From a bacterium (lineage in GTDB: Bacteria > Chloroflexota > Dormibacteria > Dormibacterales > Dormibacteraceae), in the NCBI GenBank assembly GCA_004299235.1, contig SCQL01000033.1, positions 62,001 to 126,000 on the forward strand: a stretch of DNA of 64,000 nt, read 5' to 3'. Both the position numbers and the translations under genes were made by a program. The notes below the pieces were generated by a model, which was given only the letters and a program-made list of their open reading frames with translations, made no database searches and had not been told where the DNA came from. Positions 55,842-62,333 of this stretch are shown piece by piece (within the stretch, counting starts at the first letter, position 1; every line of letters starts with the position of its first letter).

Positions 55842-56996
55842 TTAGATCAGGCCCAATTCCCTGCGGGCGGCCTCTGCCACCAGGCGCATGACCTCGCGCA
55901 GGTCGCGCCCCGTCTCACGTGAGATCCGCCGGCAGTCCTCGTACTCAGGCGCCGCATCGACCGGCCTGCCGCCCAGCTCTTTGACTTTGACGCGCGCCCT
56001 TCCGAGCTCTGTCTGGACCTCGATGATGGTTCGCTGCGCGATCACCCGCTGCGCCACCGTCATGCGCACCCCCATGGTGGTGCTGTGCCGGAGCAGGTGA
56101 TCGCTCAGGCGAGCGGCCAGCTCGGGGGGGGACATGACGGAAATCAGATGACCCGGCCGGCCCTTTTTCATCAGGGTAGGGGTGGTGCTCACATCGAGCG
56201 CGCCCGCGGCCATGAGGTCTTCACAGAGCGCCGCGATGAGGTTGGGCGCCATGTCGTCCAGGTTGGTCTCGATGAGGGTGACTCCGGTCTCGCGTTCGAC
56301 TTCCTCACCGATCCACACCGCCAGCGCATTGCCTGGAGACTGGCGGGCGCCGATGCCGTAGCCGATCGCTTTGAGGGACATCGCCGGCCGCAGGAATATC
56401 GCCGAGGCGGCCAGGATGGCCGCGCCGGTCGGCGTCACCAGCTCCCGGCCGTCCTCGGCCGGCTCGAACACCGCACCCGTGCCCTCGAGCACACGCAGGC
56501 TCGCCGGCGCCGGCAGCGGCATCGCATCCTTGCGACCCCGAGGCGCCGGGAGCGGTGAGGCGAACACGCGGTTGACGCCGAGGCCGTGGAGGAGCCAGAA
56601 GGCGCCGACCACATCGACCAGCGTGTCGGCCCCGCCGAGCTCGTGAAGGTGAAGCTTCTCTTCGGCAAGGCCGTGGATGCGGGCTTCAGCGCGAGCCAGC
56701 CTGTCGACGGCGGCGAGCGCCGGCGTCTTGACCTGGTCGGGTAAATCCGCGTCTTCGACCGCGGCGCGCAGCGCCGGCACCGTCCGCTCGACTCGATCCG
56801 AGGTTTCGATCACGACCCGCGTGCCGCCGACGTGGCCGCGTTCCTCCCGCCGCACGTCGACGCTGACCTCGTCCCCGAGCCTGAGCGCCGCGACCGCGGC
56901 GTCGAGCAGGGCGCGATCCGCGCCCGAGTCGATGAGCGCGCCGAGCGTCATGTCGCCGGAGATGCCCGCAAAGCAGTCGAAGTACGCGATGGTCAT
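55842..56996 (-). CDS. larC: Nickel-pincer cofactor biosynthesis protein LarC
   Basis: 384 residues (family DUF111). MTIAYFDCFAGISGDMTLGALIDSGAD is the LarC opening, followed by HLHELGGADTLVDVVGAFWLLHGLGV and IETNLDDMAPNLIAALCEDLMAAGALDV, all landmarks of the family. LarC inserts nickel, in a CTP-dependent manner, into the pincer cofactor of lactate racemase and relatives. Some bacteria make it by frameshift from two frames; here it is one continuous frame. No larB, larE or larA is near. ATG overlaps the folB stop (ATGA). Confidence 0.92.
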   Translation of the reverse strand: MTIAYFDCFAGISGDMTLGALIDSGADRALLDAAVAALRLGDEVSVDVRREERGHVGGTRVVIETSDRVERTVPALRAAVEDADLPDQVKTPALAAVDRLARAEARIHGLAEEKLHLHELGGADTLVDVVGAFWLLHGLGVNRVFASPLPAPRGRKDAMPLPAPASLRVLEGTGAVFEPAEDGRELVTPTGAAILAASAIFLRPAMSLKAIGYGIGARQSPGNALAVWIGEEVERETGVTLIETNLDDMAPNLIAALCEDLMAAGALDVSTTPTLMKKGRPGHLISVMSPPELAARLSDHLLRHSTTMGVRMTVAQRVIAQRTIIEVQTELGRARVKVKELGGRPVDAAPEYEDCRRISRETGRDLREVMRLVAEAARRELGLI

Positions 56997-57349
56997 CCGC
57001 GTGTCCTGCTGATGTGCACAGCGGCCGCATCGATCGGTTGCATGCTCGCCGGACGCTTGGCGATCCGCACCGAGACGGCGCCCACCCGCGGCAGGTCGAG
57101 CACACGATCCGCGATGCGGCCGGCCAGCGTTTCGAGGAGTTTGACGGATTCGCCCTCGACGACCTCTTTGGCGATGGCACGAACCCGGGTGTAGTCGACG
57201 GTGTCCTCGAGCCGGTCCGTGAGCCCTGGCTCGCTCAGGTCGCAGTCGACTTCGACATCGACCCTGAATTCCTGCGCCTGCTCGCGCTCAGCCGGACGCA
57301 CGCCGTGCCGGCCCTGAAACGACATGCCCGCCAGGAGGATGCGGTCCAC
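56993..57349 (-). CDS. folB: Dihydroneopterin aldolase
   Basis: 118 residues. MDRILLAGMSFQGRHGVRPAEREQAQEF is the FolB opening, with the conserved Glu in the pterin loop, and VDYTRVRAIAKEVVEGESVKLLETLAGRIADRVL the central helices. It makes 6-hydroxymethyl-7,8-dihydropterin. GTG start, with a CACAAT box six bases upstream in a 34-base gap shared with the divergent GNAT gene. Its downstream partner by overlap is larC. Confidence 0.94.
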   Translation of the reverse strand: MDRILLAGMSFQGRHGVRPAEREQAQEFRVDVEVDCDLSEPGLTDRLEDTVDYTRVRAIAKEVVEGESVKLLETLAGRIADRVLDLPRVGAVSVRIAKRPASMQPIDAAAVHISRTRG

Positions 57350-57355
57350 GGGTCA

Positions 57356-57361
57356 ATTGTG
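57356..57361 (-). promoter_or_regulatory. Leaderless -10 box of the folB-larC operon
   Basis: CACAAT on the minus strand, six bases before the GTG at 57349. Confidence 0.4.
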
Positions 57362-57370
57362 CCCGCGGCC

Positions 57371-57376
57371 TAGACT
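57371..57376 (+). promoter_or_regulatory. Leaderless -10 box of the GNAT gene
   Basis: TAGACT, seven bases before the GTG at 57384, back to back with the folB box. Confidence 0.5.
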
Positions 57377-57383
57377 GGGCGGC

Positions 57384-57908
57384 GTGACCAGCCCCAAGGT
57401 TGACGTCCGGCCTGCGGCCGAGCATGACCTCGGAGCGTTGAACGCCATCTACAACCACTACGCCGCCGAGACCCATTACACGTTCGACGTCGAGCCGATC
57501 CCCATGGACGCCCGCCGCGAGTGGTTCAGCCACTACGCCGGCACGGGCCGGTACCGCCTCCTGGTCGCCGATCTGGGGGGTCAGGTCGTCGGCTACGCAT
57601 GCAGCGGCCGGTTCCGGCCCCGGCCCGGTTACGCGACGTCGGTGGAGACCAGCGTGTACCTGTCGCCCGAAGCCGTCGGCCGGGGCGCCGGGTCGCGGCT
57701 TTACGAGGAGCTGTTCAAGTCACTCGAAAATGAGGACGTGCACCGCGCGTACGCGGGAATCGCCCTGCCCAACCCCGCGTCGGTGGCGCTGCACGAGCGG
57801 TTCGGGTTCAAGCGCGTGGCGCACTTCACCGAGCAGGGGCGCAAGTTCGGACGGTTCTGGGACGTCGGCTGGTTCGAAAAACCCCTCGGCGCCGCGGTGG
57901 CAACCTAA
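57384..57908 (+). CDS. GNAT acetyltransferase, phosphinothricin-acetyltransferase-like
   Basis: 174 residues. VRPAAEHDLGALNAIYNHYAAETHYTFDVEPI is the PAT/MnaT-type opening with its conserved YN-Y and T-F, the acetyl-CoA loop is LSPEAVGRGAGSRLYEELF, and IALPNPASVALHERFGFKRVAHF closes the domain. Relatives acetylate L-methionine sulfone/sulfoximine and phosphinothricin; the actual amine is unknown. GTG start with a leaderless -10. Confidence 0.88.
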   Translation: MTSPKVDVRPAAEHDLGALNAIYNHYAAETHYTFDVEPIPMDARREWFSHYAGTGRYRLLVADLGGQVVGYACSGRFRPRPGYATSVETSVYLSPEAVGRGAGSRLYEELFKSLENEDVHRAYAGIALPNPASVALHERFGFKRVAHFTEQGRKFGRFWDVGWFEKPLGAAVAT

Positions 57909-58023
57909 CCTCCACGAATACCTGCGCCCGCCGGCCCGATCAGGATCGGTCTGGTCCAGGGTGCTGCCCCGGGCCTGCCAGGTGCCCCTGCCCGAGTTAC
58001 CTTGATGCGCCCTACCCAGATAC

Positions 58024-58052
58024 TTGACCCTGAATATCCGAGCTGTTATATT
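58024..58052 (+). promoter_or_regulatory. Promoter of the PadR-exporter operon
   Basis: TTGACC (58024-58029) and TATATT (58047-58052) separated by 17 bases, near consensus. Transcription should start near 58059, leaving a leader of only about seven bases before the ATG at 58066. Confidence 0.65.
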
Positions 58053-58065
58053 CTAATTGGAATAT
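58048..58065. promoter_or_regulatory. Operator-like palindrome ATATTCTAATTGGAATAT
   Basis: Sixteen of eighteen bases are symmetric. It overlaps the -10 box and start site and abuts the ATG of the PadR gene. Its AT-rich sequence stands out in this GC-rich genome. Confidence 0.65.
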
Positions 58066-58692
58066 ATGCCCGAACCCCTCCCGGAGATATCGCCGCTGGC
58101 GCTTTCCATCCTCGAGCTGCTCGACGAACGGCCCATGCACCCCTATGAGCTGGCTTCCAAGATGCGCGAGCGCCATCACGACATGTTCATCCGCCTCAAC
58201 TTCGGCACCCTGTATCACACAGTCGACGTGCTCGAGCGAAACAGCTGGATCGTGCCGGTGGAACATGAGAAGGAAGGACGCCGGCCCGAGCGCACCATCT
58301 ACGAACTCACCGAATCAGGCCGGGCACAGCTGGTGCGGGTCCTGAGCGAGCTCCTGGCCCAGCCCAAGCGCGAATACCCGCACTTTGTCGCCGGGCTGAT
58401 GTTCATGCATCACCTCGACGCGGGCCGGGCCGCGCACCTGCTCAGGGAGCGCACCGCCGCCGTCGAGGCGCACATCGAAAAGCTCGGCCGCGTCCTGAAC
58501 GAGCTTCGAGCGCGCGGCCTGACGCGGCTCTCACTGATCGAGGTGGAACACAAGATCGCGATGCTCGAAGCAGAGCGCGATTGGGTGCGCAAGGTCGAGA
58601 ACGAGATCACCGAAGGCACGCTGCCGTGGACGGTCGGAATCGATGCCGGCGATGAGGGGTTGAGGAGGGCACATGGCGCAGGCACGCACTAA
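58066..58692 (+). CDS. PadR family transcriptional regulator
   Basis: 208 residues. The winged helix spans about 10-85: LSILELLDERPMHPYELASKMRERHHDMF, then LNFGTLYHTVDVLERNSWIV and RTIYELTESGRAQL. The C-terminal half (about 110-195) is the Vir_act_alpha_C type helical dimer domain. PadR proteins usually repress an adjacent exporter or detoxifying enzyme and let go when a phenolic or drug binds. The ATG at 58066 follows a palindrome directly, so autoregulation is expected. The gene overlaps the exporter gene by 20 bases. Confidence 0.93.
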   Translation: MPEPLPEISPLALSILELLDERPMHPYELASKMRERHHDMFIRLNFGTLYHTVDVLERNSWIVPVEHEKEGRRPERTIYELTESGRAQLVRVLSELLAQPKREYPHFVAGLMFMHHLDAGRAAHLLRERTAAVEAHIEKLGRVLNELRARGLTRLSLIEVEHKIAMLEAERDWVRKVENEITEGTLPWTVGIDAGDEGLRRAHGAGTH

Positions 58693-60301
58693 TCCGTGGC
58701 TGGTGCTGATGGTGCTCTGCATCGGGTTCTTCATGATCCTGCTGGACACCACCATCGTGAACGTGGCCATTCCGGCCATGAGCACAGGGCTCAACACGAC
58801 CCTGGACCAGATCCTGTGGGTCCTGAACGCGTACATCCTGGTCTACGCCGTGTTGCTGATCACGGCCGGACGCCTCGGTGACCTCTTCGGGCAGCGCAAC
58901 CTGTTTGCCGTCGGGCTCGCCATCTTCACCCTGGCTTCCGCCCTCTGCGGCCTGTCCCAGAACCCCCAAGAGCTCATCGCCGCGCGCGTCGTCCAGGGCG
59001 TCGGCGGAGCCCTACTGACGCCGCAAACGCTGGCCATCCTCACCACCCTCTTTCCGCCGGAGCGGCGCGGCGCCGCGTTCGGCATCTGGGGTGGCGTCGC
59101 CGGCCTCGCCACCGTCGCCGGGCCGACTCTCGGCGGGGCGATCGTGACCTACATCGATTGGCGCTGGATCTTCTTCGTCAACGTCCCGATCGGGATCCTC
59201 GCCCTGATCGCGACTTTCGCCATCATCCCGGACCTGCGCCCGGGCCGCCACCATGGATGGGACGTCGTCGGCGTGATCCTCGCGACGGCGGGACTGTTCG
59301 GGATCGTCTTCGGCCTGATCGAAGGCGAGAAGTACAACTGGGGCCAGATCGCACCCTACGGGGTGACCATCCCCGAAGTGATCATCGGCGGCATCCTGGT
59401 CATCGTCGCCTTCGTCATCTGGGAGCGGTTCCAGAAAGAACCGTTACTTCCCCTCTCGCTCTTCGAGGAGCGCAACTTCGCGGTGACCAACTGGATCGCG
59501 GCCGCGATCAGCTTCGGGATGATGAGCCTGTTCCTGCCCATCGTCATCTACCTGCAGTCCGTGCGCGACTTCTCGGCCTTCACGGCGGGGCTCACGCTGG
59601 CGCCGATGTCCTTGACCTCCATGCTGACCGCTCCAATCGCCGGTCGGATGTCAGACCGCATCGGCGGCAAATACATCCTGATGGCCGGCATCTCAGTGTT
59701 CGCTGTCGGGTTTGGAGCGCTGACCTACGTGGCCGGCCCAGACTCGACCTGGGCGACCTTTCTGGTGCCGGCGATCATCGCCGGCGCCGGCATGGGCATG
59801 ACCTTTGCACCCATGACGACGGTCGCGATGCGGAGCATATCGCCCAGAATGGCGGGCGCGGCGTCGGGCGTGCTCAACACGACGCGCCAGCTTGGGGCTG
59901 CCATCGGCAGCGCCGTCGTCGGCGCCGAGCTGCAAAGCCAGCTGGCGACTAGCCTCCACAACGAGGCGGTCGCGCACGCCTCAGCTCTGCCCCCGAGCTT
60001 CCGGGATCAGTTCGTGGCCGCATTCAGCTCGGTCGCCGCCAACGGCTTCGAGATCGGCACCGGCCAGAATGGCGCCAAGCTACCGGCGGGGCTGCCCCCT
60101 TCGGTCGCGCATCAGGTCACCGCGCTCGCTCACGACGTTTTCGTGAGCGCTTTCATCGACGCGATGAAGCCCACCCTCGCGCTGCCGATCGCGTTCCTCG
60201 CTTTCACCGCGCTGACCACTTTGCTGATCAGGAGCAAGCAGCGGTCGACGCCACAGTCAGTTGAAGCCGTCGTGGACGAGGTTGCCGCCGCCGCGGGCTA
60301 G
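58673..60301 (+). CDS. MFS multidrug exporter, DHA2 (EmrB/QacA) type, 14 helices
   Basis: 542 residues. LLDTTIVNVAIPAM in the first helix (motif D1 of DHA2), GRLGDLFGQRNLFAVG (motif A), ARVVQGVGGALLTPQTLAIL (motif B) and GVAGLATVAGPTLGGAI (motif C) are all evident. About fourteen membrane segments follow, with an extracellular loop around HNEAVAHASALPPSFRDQ. It is expected to export drugs or phenolics by proton antiport. It is under the PadR-type regulator, whose gene it overlaps by 20 bases. Confidence 0.93.
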   Translation: MAQARTNPWLVLMVLCIGFFMILLDTTIVNVAIPAMSTGLNTTLDQILWVLNAYILVYAVLLITAGRLGDLFGQRNLFAVGLAIFTLASALCGLSQNPQELIAARVVQGVGGALLTPQTLAILTTLFPPERRGAAFGIWGGVAGLATVAGPTLGGAIVTYIDWRWIFFVNVPIGILALIATFAIIPDLRPGRHHGWDVVGVILATAGLFGIVFGLIEGEKYNWGQIAPYGVTIPEVIIGGILVIVAFVIWERFQKEPLLPLSLFEERNFAVTNWIAAAISFGMMSLFLPIVIYLQSVRDFSAFTAGLTLAPMSLTSMLTAPIAGRMSDRIGGKYILMAGISVFAVGFGALTYVAGPDSTWATFLVPAIIAGAGMGMTFAPMTTVAMRSISPRMAGAASGVLNTTRQLGAAIGSAVVGAELQSQLATSLHNEAVAHASALPPSFRDQFVAAFSSVAANGFEIGTGQNGAKLPAGLPPSVAHQVTALAHDVFVSAFIDAMKPTLALPIAFLAFTALTTLLIRSKQRSTPQSVEAVVDEVAAAAG

Positions 60302-60304
60302 GCT
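60299..60304 (+). promoter_or_regulatory. Leaderless -10 box of the hydrolase gene after the exporter
   Basis: TAGGCT, eight bases before the GTG at 60313; it overlaps the exporter's stop codon, so the hydrolase can be expressed alone as well as by read-through. Confidence 0.4.
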
Positions 60305-60312
60305 TAGCGGTC

Positions 60313-61212
60313 GTGGGCGGACCCGCTTCCGGGAGGCTCGATCGAGACGGCGTCAGACTCCACTACCTCGAGTGGAGGCCTGAGGCCGACAGCGCACGCC
60401 GGCCGCCGGTGCTGCTGCTCCACGGTCTGAGCTCGAACGCCCATTACTGGGAGCGGATGGCGCAGCATCTGGACGGCCGCCACGTGGTCGCGCTGGACCA
60501 GCGAGGCCATGGCCTGACCGGCCGTGAGCCCCACTCTCCACGCTTCCCCGACGGCTACGCCATGGACGCGTTGCTGGAGGACGCGGCCCACGTCATCTCC
60601 GAGCTGGGCTTGCGCAAACCGGTGGTGGTCGGCCACTCGTGGGGCGCCACGGTCGCCCTGGAGCTGGTGGGCACACGGCCCGGCCTCGCCTCAGGGTTGG
60701 TGTTCATCGACGGTCCGGTGCAGAGTGCCGCCAACCTGTTCAGCTGGGAGGAGGCGCAACGCATCATGCAGCCACCGCTCCCGCGCTTTGCCTCGTTCGC
60801 CGACGCCGTCGCCGCATCGAGACAAGATTTTGCGGAGGCGTGGGGCGACGACCTCGAGTCGTTCGTGGCCGCCCGGATCGTGCCCGACGACGAGGCGCTG
60901 GTCCTGACGCTGACCGGGCCGGTGCGATTTGAGCTGCTGCGGGGTCTCTACAACTCGCAGCCCGACGTGCTGTGGCCGCGTGTCGAGGTGCCGGCCGCGG
61001 CGTTGCTCGCGTTGCGGAGCTTCGCGCGGGTCTCGAGGTCAAAGGAGGCTGGCGTGGCACGCCTGGCCGCCGTCGCTCCGGAGGTGGAGGTGCGATGGTT
61101 CGACACACCGCACGACATCCCGGTCTATCTGCCGGCCGAAGTCGCCGCCGAAGTCGAGCGAATCGCCGGCCTGGCGGCTACCGGCTCGGCGTCAGAGGCG
61201 GCCGCCGGATAA
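60313..61212 (+). CDS. Alpha/beta hydrolase
   Basis: 299 residues. The nucleophile elbow is GHSWGATVALEL (Ser of G-H-S-W-G), oxyanion loop LLLHGLSSNAHYWERMA, and the histidine is probably in WFDTPHDIPVYLP near the C-terminus. WALDQRGHGLTGREP-like DQRGHGLTG is the canonical second strand loop. Esterase, lactonase or haloperoxidase-like activity; substrate unknown. GTG start, eleven bases after the exporter stop. Its 3' end overlaps the convergent GlsB-type gene by 21 bases. Confidence 0.87.
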   Translation: MGGPASGRLDRDGVRLHYLEWRPEADSARRPPVLLLHGLSSNAHYWERMAQHLDGRHVVALDQRGHGLTGREPHSPRFPDGYAMDALLEDAAHVISELGLRKPVVVGHSWGATVALELVGTRPGLASGLVFIDGPVQSAANLFSWEEAQRIMQPPLPRFASFADAVAASRQDFAEAWGDDLESFVAARIVPDDEALVLTLTGPVRFELLRGLYNSQPDVLWPRVEVPAAALLALRSFARVSRSKEAGVARLAAVAPEVEVRWFDTPHDIPVYLPAEVAAEVERIAGLAATGSASEAAAG

Positions 61213-61497
61213 CAGCTTCAAAACCGACAGCAGCACCGCCGCGCCGATGAACGCCACGACGATGCTCCCCCAAAAGCCCACCGTCCCGCTGACGTTGAAG
61301 ATCGCCCCCAGCAGATAGCCACCGATGATGGCACCCGCCACCCCGACCACGACGTCGGCGATGCAGCCAAACCCGCGTCCGGCCACCACCCGAGCCGCAA
61401 TCGCGCCCGAGATCAGGCCGACGACGATCCACGACAGCCACGAGCCCGGCTGGAGATCAAGGCTCGAAACCAGCCAGGCGCCGCTCGACGCGATCAT
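61192..61497 (-). CDS. GlsB/YeaQ/YmgE family membrane protein
   Basis: 101 residues with three membrane helices. SWIVVGLISGAIAARVVAGRG, then DVVVGVAGAIIGGYLLGAI and GSIVVAFIGAAVLLSVLKLL, are the family pattern of these small, stress-associated inner-membrane proteins (transglycosylase-associated). Function is not established; some are induced by general stress. ATG overlaps the hydrolase stop (ATGA). Confidence 0.9.
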   Translation of the reverse strand: MIASSGAWLVSSLDLQPGSWLSWIVVGLISGAIAARVVAGRGFGCIADVVVGVAGAIIGGYLLGAIFNVSGTVGFWGSIVVAFIGAAVLLSVLKLLSGGRL

Positions 61498-62333
61498 GAT
61501 CCCGCCAGCCAGGCGGCGATCAGGTCGAAGACCTGCTCGTGGCCGAGATCGTTGAACGGCTCATGGTAGCGACCCTCGAGGAGGTGCAGCCGGCTCATCG
61601 CCGCGGCTCTTTCGTGCAGTTCGCGGCTCCCCCGGGGATCGATCAGCGCGTCGGCGGTGCCGGCCAGGATCAGGAAGGGGACCTGGATCTCGCCGGCGCG
61701 GGTGAGGATGTCGCGGGCCGCGGCCTGCCACTCGTTGAAGGTCCGGCTTGAGATCCTGCTGTGGACCAGCGGATCGCGGCGGTACGCCTCGACCACCTCG
61801 GGAATCCGGGAGATCGTCCTCGGGTCGACTTCGTTGTCGAACGCCAGCTTCGGCGCCACCTTCGAGGCCACCCTACCGAGGCTGACCTTCCACCTCGGAG
61901 CCACGACATTCAGCTTGAGGGCCGGGCTCGAGACGATAAAACGCCGGGCCTTCGGCAGCTTGCCCGCGAGGGCGGCGCTCAGGATCACAGCGCCGCCGAA
62001 CGAATGACCGACAGGCACGACCTCGCCGGCGGCAACCGTTTCCACCAGCCGGACGAACGCCGCCGCATCGTCGGTCCATTGCGACCATCCATCCACGTGG
62101 CCGCGCGGGCCGGGGCTGTTGCCGTGGCCGCGAAGATCGACGGCAAACGTGCCCATGCCGCGCCCGGCCATGGCCTGGGCGAAACGCTCGTACCGCCCCG
62201 CATGCTCACCGAGCCCGTGGACGACCGCGAACGTGACGGCGGCGCCTGGCTTGGGCCACGCTCGATACGCCAGCCTGGTGCCGTCGGCGGATTCGACGAA
62301 GCCGCCGGTGGCCGCCTTGGTCTCAGCCGCCAA
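61494..62333 (-). CDS. Alpha/beta hydrolase, monoacylglycerol-lipase-like
   Basis: 279 residues. VHGLGEHAGRYERFAQAMAGRGMGTFAVDLRGHGNSPGPRGHVDGWSQW is the hallmark of the monoacylglycerol-lipase/lysophospholipase group; the nucleophile is GHSFGGAVIL, the acid is in AGTADALIDPRGS and the histidine in YHEPFNDLG. It may recycle lipid monoesters. TTG start overlapping the VirB4-like gene by eleven bases. The GlsB-type gene follows with a four-base overlap. Confidence 0.9.
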   Translation of the reverse strand: MAAETKAATGGFVESADGTRLAYRAWPKPGAAVTFAVVHGLGEHAGRYERFAQAMAGRGMGTFAVDLRGHGNSPGPRGHVDGWSQWTDDAAAFVRLVETVAAGEVVPVGHSFGGAVILSAALAGKLPKARRFIVSSPALKLNVVAPRWKVSLGRVASKVAPKLAFDNEVDPRTISRIPEVVEAYRRDPLVHSRISSRTFNEWQAAARDILTRAGEIQVPFLILAGTADALIDPRGSRELHERAAAMSRLHLLEGRYHEPFNDLGHEQVFDLIAAWLAGS

